Shown here piece after piece: positions 9,828 through 21,645 of a stretch of 64,000 bases of DNA. The first letter of the stretch is position 1. Each line of letters starts with the position of its first letter. The DNA lies in the NCBI RefSeq assembly GCF_022512515.1, contig NZ_JAKWBK010000001.1, positions 4,464,001 to 4,528,000 of the forward strand. The letters are read 5' to 3'. Under the pieces are notes generated by a model that saw only the letters and a list, made by a program, of their open reading frames with translations, was not told the DNA's origin and ran no database searches. This stretch comes from Paraniabella hibiscisoli. Lineage in GTDB: Bacteria > Bacteroidota > Bacteroidia > Chitinophagales > Chitinophagaceae. The translations under genes and the position numbers were made by a program.

Positions 9828-11250
9828 ATGAAAAATAGACGCGATTTTATAAAAAATGCGGCAGTAGTATCTACAGCATTTATGATTGTACCACGCCATG
9901 TACTGGGTGGGAAAGGTTTTGTAGCACCCAGCGACAAACTACAGGTGGCCAGTATTGGCGTTGGTGGAAGAGGCAGCGCCAATGTCAATAAAATAGGTGC
10001 GCATGCTAAAGTGGATATGGCTTTTTATGCGATGTGGATGACCAACGGGCCACTCCCAGTGTAACAAAATTCCCCAAGGCGAAGTACTATAAAGATTATC
10101 GCGAAATGCTGGATAAAGAACAACGGAATATAGATGCCGTGGCAATTTCTTCACCCGATCATCAGCATACCATTCAATGCCTGGCCGCCATGCAGCTGGG
10201 TAAACATGTGTATGTTGAAAAACCGGCGGCACATGATATTTGGGAAGCCAGGGTGTTAACCCATGCGGCAAAACGCTATAAAGTGGTTACGCAAATGGGT
10301 AACCAGGGCGCTTCGGATGATGGTCCGAGGTTGGCTAAAGAATGGTTTGAAGCTGGACTGGTAGGAGATATCCATACCGTGTATTGCTGGACGGATCGCC
10401 CCGTATGGCCGCAGGGCATTGCCTGGCCTAAACAAACCGCCTCAGTGCCCAAGCACCTGGACTGGGATCTGTGGTTGGGTACAGCTCCTCAAAAAGAATA
10501 TATCGACAAACTGGTTCCTTTTAACTGGCGCGGTTGGTGGGATTATGGCACAGGTGCCTTAGGCGACATGGGCTGCCACATGCTGGAAGTGCCTTTCAGC
10601 GTTTTAGGTTTACAATATGTGCAAGATGTGGAAGCCAGTGTGGGTACCGTGTATGTAGATGAATTTAAAAGAGGATATTTCCCGGAAGCTTGTCCACCTT
10701 CGAGCCATGCCACTTTAACCTTTCCCAAAACTTCCAAAACTAAGGGACCTATCAAATTGCACTGGATGGACGGCGGTATACAACCTACCCGCCCGGTGGA
10801 GTTGGGTGCTAATGACCTGTTTGGGAGATGGAGGCAATGGCATATTGATGGAAGGAACAAAAGGAAAAATGCTGTTTGATACATACGGGCAAAAAGCCAG
10901 GCTATTACCTGCATCTCTAAATGAAAAAGCTAAAAAGTAAAACAACGCTATCAGCGCGTAGAAGGAGGAGCGGGCGGCCACCAGGCGCAATGGGTGGATG
11001 CCTGTATTGCCGGTTATGGTAAAAGGAAGTAAGCTCACCCTTTGAAATTGCCGGTCCGTTAACAGAAGCCTTGTTAATGGCCAACCTGGCTATTCGCGGT
11101 GCGGATCTGAAAATAGATAATAAATACCCCGCACGTAACCTGAAATTATTATGGGATAAAAATGCCATGCGGGTGACTAACTTTGATGCCGTAAACCAGT
11201 TTGTAAAAAGAACCTACAGGCCGGGTTGGGAAATCAATTATCAATTATAA
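9828..11250 (+). CDS. Gfo/Idh/MocA oxidoreductase with Tat signal, frameshifted in several places
   Basis: ATG at 9828 begins a twin-arginine signal (NRRDFIKNAAVVSTAF), so the folded enzyme is exported. A Rossmann fold follows (VASIGVGGRG) and the family hallmark VEKPAAHD (EKP) appears at about 10215-10240. The C-terminal half shows WWDYGTGALGDMGCHMLEVP. Breaks are near 10025, 10820, 10930 and 11025; the last pieces read GDGGNGILMEGTKGKMLFDTYG and FEIAGPLTEALLMANLAIRG and end RTYRPGWEINYQL with TAA at 11248-11250. Members oxidise or reduce sugars and sugar derivatives with NAD(P). The DUF1080 gene follows 10 nt later, so the pair probably acts together on 3-keto-glycosides (inference from gene pairing). 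The large number of breaks makes this the worst-hit gene in the window. Confidence 0.85.
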
Positions 11251-11260
11251 AAATGAAATA

Positions 11261-11971
11261 ATGAAACGTACATTAATGATCAGTGGCCTGTTTGCTTTAT
11301 TGTTGACGGGCTTTACTGCAACTGCACAGAAAAAAGGAAAATGGATAACGCTGTTTGATGGCAAAACGACGAAGGGCTGGAAGGGATATAATATGACGAC
11401 CGTGCCCAACGCCTGGACGATTGAGGATGGTGCTTTAAAGATCAACGCAAAAACGCCGACAACCAATGAACGGGGTGATCTTTTGTTTGATAAGAAGTTT
11501 AAAAATTTTGAGCTGCAGCTAATGTACAAGGTAGATAAAGGTGCCAATAGCGGAATACTATACCTGGGGCAGGAGCTGCCGGGTAAGAAGATCTATCAAT
11601 CTGCTCCTGAATTTCAGGTGCTGGATAATGAAAACCATCCTGATGCGAAGGCCGGCAAAAACGGCAACCGCAAATCTGCCTCATTGTATGATATGATTCC
11701 CGCCACACCACAGGTGGACAAAGGCTTTGGTCAATGGAACGAAGCGAGGATCATTATTAAAGACGGGCATGTACAACATTATCTGAATGGTAAGAAAGTA
11801 GTAGAGTACACCCTTTGGAATGAGGATTGGAAAAATATGGTGTTGAACAGCAAGTTTAAAGACTGGGCTGATTTTATGAACGCTGGCGGTGATTCTCGTT
11901 CGGGCTATATTGCCTTGCAGGATCATGGTAATAATGTTTGGTTTAAGAATATTAAGTTAAGAGAGCTATAA
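11261..11971 (+). CDS. DUF1080 (3-keto-disaccharide hydrolase type) secreted protein
   Basis: An intact protein of 236 residues with a signal peptide (to about TATAQ) and one concanavalin-like lectin/glucanase fold domain (PF06439). Typical marks are ITLFDGKTTKGWKGY near the start, GANSGILYLGQ, FQVLDNENHPDAK, ASLYDMIPA, QWNEARIIIKDGHVQHYLNGKKVVEY and the ending IALQDHGNNVWFKNIKLREL. Some members hydrolyse 3-keto-glycosides after a Gfo/Idh dehydrogenase has oxidised the C3 hydroxyl. Placement directly after such an oxidoreductase supports that role here. A paralogue lies at 23462-24214. A terminator follows at 12008. Confidence 0.9.
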   Translation: MKRTLMISGLFALLLTGFTATAQKKGKWITLFDGKTTKGWKGYNMTTVPNAWTIEDGALKINAKTPTTNERGDLLFDKKFKNFELQLMYKVDKGANSGILYLGQELPGKKIYQSAPEFQVLDNENHPDAKAGKNGNRKSASLYDMIPATPQVDKGFGQWNEARIIIKDGHVQHYLNGKKVVEYTLWNEDWKNMVLNSKFKDWADFMNAGGDSRSGYIALQDHGNNVWFKNIKLREL

Positions 11972-12007
11972 GCTATATTGTATTTCGTGACATATCAAAG
12001 ACCTTTC

Positions 12008-12034
12008 GCCCGTTCGTAACAGAACGGGCTTTTT
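12008..12034 (+). terminator. Rho-independent terminator after the Gfo/Idh-DUF1080 operon
   Basis: GCCCGTTC (12008-12015) pairs with GAACGGGC (12022-12029) across a 6-nt loop, followed by TTTTT. It lies 37 nt after the DUF1080 stop codon. The following 220 nt, up to the permease start, hold no convincing gene. Confidence 0.9.
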
Positions 12035-12255
12035 CGTTGCTCACTTTACCGGGTAAGCCTTTAAATACCTTAAACAGATGTGTATTGTATATAAGCGATC
12101 TTGTCTTTATCTGCATTTTGGTTGCTATTGATAATGTTAAAAGAAGACCAACTGGCAGGAGCCCGAACATAGAATAGAAGTTTATTTGTTCCCTTTAAAA
12201 GCGCAGTGTATGTTTGAGCGTAACAGCTTACCTAATTGTGAGCGACTGCGAAACT

Positions 12256-13016
12256 ATGGATATTGGAATATTATTGTTTTTATCGGGAATATTGGCTGGT
12301 GCAATGAACGCTGTTGCTGGTGGTGGCTCGTTTGTCAGCTTTCCTGTTTTGCTTTCAGTAGGTATTTCACCTGTTACGGCTAACGCTTCCAACACTGTAG
12401 CACTACTGCCGGGTAGCCTGGCCGGAGCCTGGCAATACCGGGAATACGCTGGTAATTTACAGGGTATTTCTTTAACCAAAATGATCCTGCTTACGTTAGG
12501 AGGTGGTGGCGTAGGCGCATTATTGCTGTTGTATACGACCGCCTCCCAATTTACCAAATTCATTCCCTGGCTCTTATTAGTAAGTTCTCTGACCTTTGCT
12601 TTTGGAAAACAGTTGGGACATTATATTCGTAAAACGCGGCAGATAAGCCGAACCACCGTAATGACCGGGCAATTTATATTAGGCATTTATGGTGGCTATT
12701 TTGGCGGGGCAGTGGGTATTATGATGATGGCTGTATGGAATATATTTGGCATGACGGATATTAAACAGATCAACGCCAATAAGAATTTACTGGTAGCTGC
12801 GGCTAATGCGGTTGCCGCCGTTCTGTTTTCATTGCCGGTAAAATTGCCTGGTATGAAACAGCTATATTGATCGTAGCAACAGTGTTGGGTGGTTATGCTG
12901 GTGGCTATTACAGCAAGCGCATTAACGCAGCACTTCTAAGAACCATTATCATTGCTTTTAACTTTATCATTACAGCGCTATTCTTTGTAAAGACCTATGT
13001 AGTGACCGCCTCCTGA
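12256..13016 (+). CDS. TauE/SafE-family (sulfite exporter type) membrane permease, frameshifted
   Basis: ATG at 12256 is chosen over upstream starts because the hydrophobic first helix begins directly there. The N-terminal signature FLSGILAGAMNAVAGGGSFVSFPVLL is typical of TauE/SafE proteins, as is the repeated GIYGGYFGGAVGIMMMA in the second half; about seven to eight membrane segments in total. One T is missing near 12830; restoring it gives FAGKIAWYETAILIVATVLGGYAGGYYSKR and continues to TGA at 13014-13016. The total of about 253 residues is the family length. The substrate is probably a small sulfur-containing or organic anion, but this cannot be read from the sequence. Confidence 0.87.
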
Positions 13017-13101
13017 TTGAATGAATACTATTGCTTAAAACTTAACATTGGAATTCAACAGAGTGTGTTAATTTTATATTATTAAATTGTTACCAATAGT
13101 T

Positions 13102-13468
13102 ATGGCAAAAAAATCAAAAGAACAGGAACAGTCACCTAAGAAATTAATACAGAACAAAATTATTACGCATTTATTGCAGGAGTTTCAGCAGCTGGAAACA
13201 TTAGTGGGCAAAAAAGAATGGACAAAAAGATTAAAGAAATCGGCAAAGATCATTACCCAGGGTTTAGAGTTTGAAGAAGCTACTAAAGAAGACATTGCAG
13301 AAGAAAAACCAGCAGCGGCAGCGCCAAAGAAGTCAGCTGCAAAAAAACTGCGACTGCTAAACCAGCCATTAAAAAAGTATCAAAAAAATGGCGACACAGA
13401 AAGCCGGAGCAAAGGCAACAACAAAGAAAGCCGCTTCTAAAAAGGCTAAGCCGGGGACAGCAGCTTAG
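13102..13468 (+). CDS. Histone H1-like lysine/alanine-rich DNA-binding protein, frameshifted
   Basis: ATG at 13102 (MAKKSKEQ). Residues 1-60 are helical and basic (KLIQNKIITHLLQEFQQLE, KEWTKRLKKSAK). From about 13340 the correct frame is shifted by one base in the AAAAAAA run (13339-13345). The rest then reads as repeats of K, A, T and P (KKTATAKPAIKKVSKK, KAGAKATTKKAASKKAKPG) to TAG at 13466-13468. Such tails are typical of bacterial H1-like proteins that compact DNA. The alternative frame to 13440 gives a tail without this character and is probably wrong. About 122 residues. It is preceded by an AT-rich leader and followed by a hairpin at 13573. Confidence 0.75.
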
Positions 13469-13572
13469 CTACTTGTCCCATACTCTTGCTGAGCTTTTAA
13501 TGAACATTGTTCTACCAGTATTCTTGATCATTTTTCAATTGTATATAAGCAATAGGCGTAGCCAATAAAGCT

Positions 13573-13621
13573 AGCCACGGATGCCTCGGATGATAAAAGT
13601 ATCTGTGTATCCGTGGCTTTT
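13573..13621 (+). terminator. Hairpin after the H1-like gene, probable terminator
   Basis: AGCCACGGAT (13573-13582) pairs with ATCCGTGGCT (13609-13618) over a 26-nt loop and is followed by TTTTGT. It lies 105 nt after the stop codon and 78 nt beyond the convergent lyase gene, and could serve both directions. The rest of 13469-13698 shows nothing else. Confidence 0.6.
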
Positions 13622-13698
13622 GTAAATTGCTTAATCTAAGTAAGTCTACTTTACCGTTGAGTAGGCAGTTGTTACTACTGATACCTCATAGTGCCCAC

Positions 13699-15634
13699 TT
13701 ATTTCGTATCCATTTTTAATGTAACGGTAAACTTACCCTGTTGATGAGCCGGTAGATTTGCATCAAAGCCAATCATAATAGTTCCTTTATTGAGCTGGTT
13801 GTAGCTGGCGTAGTTATAATCGCCATACTCACATTTATAGGCTTCGGGATTTTCACAAGGTCTTATAACCAGCTTAAAGGGGTATTGCTTTTAAAACTTA
13901 CCTGCATGGTTTTTCCTTTTTGCATAAGGCGAATGGTATGAGCGTTAACAATGGTAGCTGTAGCAGGCGTAACCATATTCCATCGCATATCTGTGTTGTC
14001 CGATCCGGCTTCAATAATATCTTCCACCTGTAAATAATCTTCGTTGATAATAACTGCTTTTCGGGTAGCGGAGCGCAGTTCATTGTTGAGGTTTAATGCT
14101 GGTGTAAGGTCAATAACAGCTCCCAATTCTTTTCCTTTTTCAAGGGTTTTTACCAGTGTGGCTTTGCCCTTTACATTATGCCGCTGGTTATTAATGCTGA
14201 TCGTATTATGGTTAAGATTATTGTACCGGAATATATCCCAACGTGGTGAGTTTTGTTTCATGTTCCAGAGATCAACGCCTTTTGACTCCAGGGTGATATA
14301 GCTTTGCATACCGAAATCCATGGCCCATCTTAGGCCTGCTTCGTCATACACAAAACTACCCTGGTCCATGTGTGCGTGTCCATCGGCCGCGCTGCCTCCT
14401 TTAATGCCGAGGTATTTACCCTGGTCATCCTTCCAACTGGTGCGAACAATGGCCACAGGCGTAATGCCCTGCCCCGAATATACTTTTTGGTCAGGTATAG
14501 GCGGCTCTGAGAGATTTATACTCCTGGCGAAAATCAAAGTAGCTGGCAGAATGCGATCTTCGTCTGCTCCTTCTTTGGTGTAACGTCCCTTTTTAATAAG
14601 TGACATTTCGTTATAGATCAGCGCAGGCTCCTTTAACTTTTCGGCAAACCAAAACATAATCGGGGAGGGAGCTACGGCAGTACCACAATCATAGTAATTA
14701 TAATAAATACCCGATGGTCCCTGCGAAAAGAGCATGTAATAAGCAGATTGCATAAAGCCGGGTGCTTTCGATAGATCGTTGTCGGAACCCAGCGCACTTT
14801 CAAGCGCAGCCGATAATAGTACCTGAAAACTGGTGCCATAGTTCCAGTAACCGGGTCCTTCAGGATAATTGCCATCTGGTGCAAATGTTTTCAGTGGCAG
14901 TAGGTTTGATTGGAGTGAACGTTCTATGATTCCAATAGATGCTTCTTTCTCTTCATCCAATATAGCCAGCGCTCCAAAAACAAGCCCGGCATTACATACA
15001 GAATTCCAATTGCTATGCGCATTAAGAAACCAGGCTTGCTGTTGATTGTACGAGGGTTTAAAGGCTTTTTCTACAATGGCCGTGCGCACCTTTTGTTTGG
15101 TGCTTTCGCTTAACTGGTCATACAGCCAATCGTAGGCAATGGCAACCGCCATACACATTTCACCTACATCCAGAAAGTGAGAGGGGTTCCAGCTTTCAAA
15201 ATTGCAAATGGCATTCAATTCCAGCTCAGCACGTTGTACATACTTCTTATCTCCGCTCATCCGAAAGCTGTAAGACAGGTAAAACAAACGTGCGAGCGCC
15301 TCTCTTGATACGGCCAGCAATCGTTTACCTTCTTCTTTTTTAAACACCAATGGCAGCTGATTTAAAAAACATCTGAAACCTGGTGAATATAGCCGTCCAC
15401 CTTTTTTAATTCGGTGTTTTTGTATATGGAAGACTGAACCTGTAGTTCTTCACCCTTTTTGAGTAATAGCCTGGGATGCTCACTAACCTTTGAATAATTA
15501 TAAGACTGGTTGCCGGTAGTTTGCTGTGCCGTAGCCGGTAAAGAAAAGAGGAAGATGTGTAGAAAAATCGCCCCATATAGTATACTTACATAGCTGTTTC
15601 GATGTATTAACCGGGTCAGGACTTTTATAAACAT
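13699..15634 (-). CDS. Heparinase II/III-like polysaccharide lyase, secreted, frameshifted
   Basis: It starts at 15634 with a hydrophobic N-terminal segment ending LPATAQQ (signal peptide). The alpha-toroid part contains CMAVAIAYDWLYD and NAHSNWNSVCNAG, with YPEGPGYWNYG. The beta-sandwich part of heparinase II/III type follows: ADGHAHMDQGSFVYDEAGLRWAMDFG and NLNHNTISINNQRH, supplying the usual active-site asparagine, histidine and tyrosine-type residues. Breaks lie near 15355 and 13885. The last piece reads KLVIRPCENPEAYKCEYGDYNYASYNQLN and ends at 13699. About 640 residues, normal for the family. It probably cleaves uronate-containing glycans in the periplasm; the exact substrate is not evident. 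Confidence 0.85.
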
Positions 15635-15842
15635 TATATTTTATTATTCTTGAGTTGAGTTGCAAGAGCAGCTGTAAACCTGTAAAGGGGCTGCTATTGT
15701 TATCTATAAATATAAACAGCTTTGAGGTAATTTAAGTAATCGTTTGAAAGAAAGACGATTGCCTTTTTAATTTACCTGCTTTGGTATAGTTGTTGAGCAA
15801 ATTTGAAAGCCAGGATTTTTATTAACGGATTCAATTTCTATT

Positions 15843-16339
15843 ATGAAGTATATAGACGACTATGAAAAAAAGAAGCGGTTGCTGATGTGGTCAATGATCT
15901 GATCAAGATCAATAATGATCGGATAGAAGGTTATGAAAAGGCGAATGTTGAAATAAACGAAGATGACGAGCAGGGGCTAAAGCCATTATTTGATGGTATG
16001 ATAGCAGAAAGTAAGCAATTTAAAACAGAGCTGGAAGCGATCGTAACCATTAATGATGGCGAAGTTGCAAAAGGCGCTTTGGTAACGGGAAAATTGTACC
16101 GGGCATGGATGGGTGTTAAATCCATTTTAACTGCGGGTGGCAGGCGTACTATTTTAAGCAGTTGCGAAACGGGCGAAGGCGCTGTTCAACAAGCTTATCG
16201 ACAGGCACTGGAAAGTGAGGATTTGCCTGACGGTGTAAAGCTTTTGATTGAAGAACAACAGTCAATACTGAAAGCATCCTATGATACCATTAAGGAGCTA
16301 CTGGACAGAGCAGTAGCCGCGACTGAGCAAAAGAGCTAA
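15843..16339 (+). CDS. PA2169/DUF2383-family four-helix-bundle protein, frameshifted
   Basis: ATG at 15843 gives MKYIDDYEK. A one-base change in the seven-A run (15865-15871) shifts the frame to EAVADVVNDLIKINNDRIEGYEKA, and the frame then stays open to 16339. The length of 165 residues and the ferritin-like helical pattern (NDLIKINNDRIEGY, FDGMIAESKQFKTEL, AWMGVKSIL) match PF09537, whose members are often stress-linked. The segment LSSCETGEGAVQQAYRQAL is the usual third helix. Function within the family is unknown. The upstream 208 nt hold nothing I recognise. Confidence 0.8.
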
Positions 16340-16569
16340 TATGCATTTTATGTAACACTACATTGGGTTAAGGATAGTACAGAATTTCAGATATTTTTTT
16401 ATAATATGCAACAAGAAATAACGTATAACTGCCTGTTTTGTAGAATTATTGCTATTATATTTCCTACGAAAAGATGGTTTTTCATTATTTTCGAAGGCTG
16501 ATAACTATACCCATCTGATTGGGATAATAGCGTTTTGCTTTTCTAAACATATCAAAGCTGTAGTGACCC

Positions 16570-18037
16570 ATGATTTTAATTGTTGATGACCAGATTGAGA
16601 ATATTTATTCCCTGAATAAATTATTAAAATCCTGGGATTTTGAAGTGGATACCGCCCAATCTGGTGAGGAAGCGCTTAAAAAAGTACTAAAACATGACTA
16701 TGCACTTATTATACTGGATGTGCAGATGCCCGGTATTGATGGATTTGAAGTTGCCGAAACATTATCGGGTTATAGTCGTACCAAAGAAATACCTATCATA
16801 TTTTTAACTGCCGTTAATACTGATAAAAAATTTATTACAAAGGGCTATGCGTCCGGGGGTATAGATTATATAACCAAACCAGTTGACCCGGACATACTGA
16901 TTTTAAAAGTAAGAACCTTTTATAGATTGTACGAGCAAACTTTGGCGCTCAGCGATTCGCAAAAAATTCTAAAGTCTGAAATAGAGGCGCGCAAAAAGGC
17001 TCAGCAGGAGTTAAATGATAAAGTAGAGCATCTACATACCACATTGGAGAGCCTGCCCCAGATTGCATTTCGGGCAGACGCATTTGGGAATGTTTTTTTG
17101 TAAATAAAAACTGGTTTGAATATGCCGCCAGCGCTACAACATTCCCTGAAGTGCATCCGGAAGATACAACCATGGACATGATCTGGAGCACCTGTATGAA
17201 GCGTTTGCAGCCCCAGGAAGTGGAAGTTCGTATTCGCCAGCTTCAATCAGGCTTGTTCCGTTTCCATTTGTTAAGAATTATACCGGTTAAAGATGAAACC
17301 GGTATTAAAAACTGGGTAGGCACTTTTACAGATATAGATGATCAAAAACAGGAGGAAAGAAAAAAGATGAGTTTTTGAGCATAGCCAGTCATGAATTGAA
17401 AACGCCGCTTACCAGTATCAAGGCGTATATACAGTTGATAGAACGCATGGAAAATAAGCAGCCGGAAAGTAAGGTCGCTACCTACATACATCGCGCTCAC
17501 GACCAGGTTTCTAAACTGGACGGGCTTATTAATGATCTGCTGGATGTTTCCAAGATAGAAAATGGAAAACTAAAGATTAATAAGAAGCCGTTTGATTTAG
17601 AGCAGCTGATTTCGGGAGTTATTGAAACGATCCAGTATACCAGCGCCCAGCCCGGTTTAAAAGTCGAAAGGCAAGGGGCTCTGATCGCAAAAGAAATTAA
17701 TGGGGATGCTTTCCGTATAGAGCAGATACTGATCAATTTCTTTACCAATGCCATTAAATATTCACCGGGAGCCGAGAAAGTTGTATTGCATACCAGTGTA
17801 GAAAAAGACCATATTTATATAGGTGTACAGGATTTTGGAATTGGGATTCCCGATCATAAGAAGAAGAATGTATTTACCAAATTCTACCGTGTAGAAGAAT
17901 CTTCGGTACAATTCCAGGGACTTGGTATTGGCCTATATATATGTGCTGAAATCATAAAACAGCATAATGGTACTTATGGTGTTGAATCGACCCTGGGTGA
18001 AGGAGCCACATTTTATTTTACACTGCCAACCAGCTAA
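16570..18037 (+). CDS. Response-regulator/PAS histidine kinase (REC-PAS-HisKA-HATPase), frameshifted
   Basis: ATG at 16570. The receiver domain (residues 1-120) has DD at 6-7, the phospho-acceptor in LDVQMPG (residue 51) and the KP lysine in YITKPVD. A coiled linker (KILKSEIEARKKAQQEL) and a PAS domain follow. The kinase part has the H box IASHELKTPLTSIK (17385-17420), an N box (RIEQILINFFTNAIKYS), G1 (DFGIGIP) and G2 (GLGIGLYIC). Breaks are in the T run at about 17093-17101 and in the A run at about 17360-17370. No membrane segment is seen, so it is a cytoplasmic kinase with its receiver at the N-terminus. It starts the signalling cluster that runs to 23469; only 5 nt separate it from the next kinase. 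Confidence 0.88.
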
Positions 18038-18042
18038 AAAAT

Positions 18043-21000
18043 ATGTCTAAAAAGCTTATCAGAAAACTACAGGTCGGATTTGGTATCTCGCTGCTTATCT
18101 TGTTGCTGAGCTCATCAGCCTCCTATATAAGTATAAAAGAGCAGATCAACAGCAGAACACAGGTGATGCATACGCAACGCACCATGCGGTCGGCCAACCA
18201 AATTTTAATGGATCTGCAGAACGCTGAAACCGGGCTGAGGGGATTTCTGCTTACTGGTACCTACAGTTTTCTTGATCCATATTACCAGAGTGTAAAATCG
18301 CTTCCCACGGCCCTGGAAAAAGCGCGCAACCTGGTACAAGATAATCCACAACAGGTAGAGCGTGTGGATAGTATACATGTATTGGTGGATAGCAGTCTTC
18401 ATTTATTGGAACGATTGATCGCGCTCAAAAATGAAGGAACGATTATTAGAGTAGATCAGCTGGTGCGGGGCAAGCAAATTATGGACGCCTGCAGAACGAT
18501 GATTGCGCGTTTTACAGATGTAGAATCGGCATTGCTGCAAGTCAGAAACGAGAAGATGCACAGAAGTTCCAATACCACCTCCATATTCATCGTTGCCGCC
18601 GCACTGATATCGATCTTTATTACCCTGTACTTTTATCTGCAGATACGTGAAGAGTTTAAGAAGAGGGAGCAGATGCAAAAGGCCCTGAAGCAAAAAGATG
18701 AAGATATATCAAAGCGCCTTAATATTATTCAACACATCGCGCAGAAGATATCGTCCGGTGATTTTTCTGTTCGGGTTAACGATGAAGAACAGGACGAGCT
18801 GGGGAGCATAGGCGTATCGTTGAATACAATGGCAGCCTCCTTACAGGAATCTTTTGACGAGATCAATAGTAATGAATGGAAGCAGGCCGGCCTGGTGAAC
18901 CTGAACGAGATAACAACAGGAAATAAATCAGAGCAGGTTATTGCAAAGGAGGCACTTGCCCACCTGGTTCAATACGGAGATTGTTTAAATGGAGCTATTT
19001 ATCTCTTAGATACAGGCAGCCTTCACCTGCGAAGTGCCTACGGCCTCGAAGACTATATGAAGCAGCAATATGCTCCTGGGGAGGGCATTGTGGGGCAGGT
19101 ATTTAACGACCGGGCGATGCGTCAATTAACCAATCTGTCCGAAACAGATTTTACTGTGGGTACTTCTGCAGGAGCTGTGAAAGTCCACAACCTCATCTGG
19201 CTGCCGCTACTGGCCAAAGGCCAATGTTTTGGAGTAATAGAATTAGGTGCAGCCCATTCATTTGAAGAAGCCGATCTTGATTTTTACCAGGAAGCCGCCA
19301 GGATTATTACCCTTGAAATATTGGCTGCTAAGGCCCGGAAGCAGGTGCAGACATTATTGGAAGAAACGCAGGCTCAGTCAGAAGAGTTGCAAACCCAACA
19401 CTCAGAACTCGAAAACCTGAATACCGAACTGGAAGCGCAGACACAAAAGCTGCAGGCTTCGGAAGAAGAATTGCGCGTTCAGCAGGAGGAGCTACTACAA
19501 TCTAACCAGGAACTGGAAGAACGGTCCCGGTTATTGGAAGAAAAGAACGAACTGATTGCCAGCCGCAACCTTGAGGTACAGAAAAAGCAGAAGAACTGGC
19601 ACTAAGTACCCGGTATAAATCGGAGTTCCTGGCAAATATGTCCCACGAACTTCGTACGCCACTTAACTCTATCCTTTTATTATCAAGGTTGATGGTGGAA
19701 AATGGTGATGATAATTTGAATGAAGACCAGGTGGAATCGGCCAGGGTTATTCAAAGTTCAGGATCGAGCTTGTTGAGTTTAATTGATGAAATTCTCGACC
19801 TGTCGAAAATAGAAGCGGGTAAAATGGAACTGGAACTCGGCTCGGTTCCACTGTCAGTGCTTAAAAATGATCTGCAGAACTTGTTCTCACCTGTAGCGAG
19901 AGAAAAGGGTTTAGACTTCACTATAGATTTGTATCCTGATGAAGCGGGTAAAGATATTTTTACAGATAAGCTAAGGCTGGAACAGGTACTGAGGAACCTA
20001 CTTTCCAATGCGCTTAAGTTTACTACGCAAGGTTCAGTTACCTTAAAAATTAAACCTGCAGCGAACGATGCTGATCACGTTCAGTTTTTAGTGGAAGATA
20101 CCGGTATAGGGATTAGCGCAGAAAATCAAAAGATCATTTTCGAGGCTTTTCAACAGGCCGATGGCTCTACCCGCCGGAAGTTTGGTGGTACGGGATTGGG
20201 ACTTTCGATTAGCAGGGAGTTGGCCCGCTTACTGGGAGGCGAAATAACGGTAGCCAGCGCATTAGGTACCGGAAGCGCTTTTAGTTTTATTATTCCAAGA
20301 TCTAAAAATGCTACAGGCGTCAAATCTCTTCCGGAAAATAAAACAGAAACCGTTGCAGCGAATCTGGTAGAAGACGCGCGGCGCTGATCAATACCAGCAA
20401 CCTGGTGGTTACAGAAATACCCGAAGATGTGCCAGATGACCGAGGCAATATCGACCCCACAGACAAAGTTATTTTAATTGTTGAAGACGATACCAATTTT
20501 GCAAAAGCATTATTGAAGTATACGCACCAGCGGGGATATAAAGGTGTTATTATTGTAAGAGGAGATATGGCTGCGCCTGCGGCCCTGCAGTACAGGCCAT
20601 CAGCTATCCTGCTGGACATCCAATTACCTGTGAAAGATGGCTGGCAGGTGATGGATGAAATCAAAACCAACCCCAGGACTCGTCATATACCCGTGCATAT
20701 CATGTCTTCCTGGAAGTGAAAAAAGAAAGCCTGCTAAAAGGTGCTATCGACTTTATTAATAAGCCTGTTGCACTTGAACAGATCAGCAAGATCTTCCGGA
20801 AGATAGAAGATGCTTTAACAGGCTATCCTAAAAAAGTGCTGATTGTTGAAGAAAACCCCAAACATGCTACCGCTTTATCTTATTTCCTCAGCAACTTCAA
20901 TATCGTTTCTGAAATAAAAGATAATGTAGACGATAGTATTTCGGCACTCATGTCCGATAAAGTAAACTGTGTGATACTGGATATGGGTATTCCTGACAAA

Positions 21001-21636
21001 ACAGGGTATGAAACCCTTGAAGCGATCAAACAAAAGCAGGGGCTGGAGGATCTGCCCATTATTATTTTTACCGGCAAAAATCTTTCTCATGCCGAAGAGC
21101 TTAAAATTAAACAGTATGCCGACTCAATCGTTATTAAGACGGCACATTCTTTTCAGCGCATATTAGACGAGGTAGGTCTGTTCCTGCATTTGGTAGAAGA
21201 GCATAATCCGTCGGTCGAAAAACGCAAGATCAATAAGCTGGGGTCGTTAAATGAGGTATTGAAAGACAAGACAGTTTTAGTTGCTGATGATGATGTGCGA
21301 AATATATTTTCGCTTACAAAAACATTAGAGCAGTATCAAATGAACGTGGTTTCTACCATTGATGGTAAAGAGGCATTAATGCAACTGGAAGCCCATCCTG
21401 AAACATCGATCATATTAATGGACATGATGATGCCGGAAATGGATGGATATGAAACAATACAACGCATCCGTAGTAAGCCGGAATATGCTAAACTTCCCAT
21501 TATTGCGGTAACGGCGAAAGCAATGACGGGTGATAGGGAACGATGCATTAGGGCCGGGGCTTCCGATTATATTTCCAAACCGGTTGATAAAGACCAGCTG
21601 TTATCCCTGCTAAGAGTTTGGTTGTACGAAAACTAA
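18043..21636 (+). CDS. Large hybrid histidine kinase (CHASE3-HAMP-GAF-HisKA-HATPase-REC x3), frameshifted
   Basis: Two membrane segments (residues 12-32 and about 180-200) enclose a CHASE3-like helical sensor (NAETGLRGFLLTG). A HAMP domain, a GAF domain (AIYLLDTGSLHL, GEGIVGQV) and a long coiled coil rich in Q, E and L follow. The H box is NMSHELRTPLNS (19636-19670), with the N box LEQVLRNLLSNALKF and G box GGTGLGLSI. After it come three receivers: LLDIQLP (about 20610), LDMGIPD (about 20985) and LMDMMMPEMDGYE (about 21418), the last ending SKPVDKDQL. Breaks lie near 19588, 20380 and 20710. About 1200 residues. The architecture matches the multi-receiver kinases that sit with CheB/CheR-like proteins in Bacteroidota. 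The signal sensed is unknown. Confidence 0.88.
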
Positions 21637-21645
21637 AGGTCCATC

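Noticed and set aside
11973..12170. Short minus-strand open frame after the DUF1080 gene
   Set aside because: It runs through the terminator hairpin, has no start signal and no recognisable protein features.
13102..13440. The H1-like gene ending at 13440 in its first frame
   Set aside because: That frame loses the Lys/Ala-rich tail; a single-base change in the A run restores it and ends at 13468.
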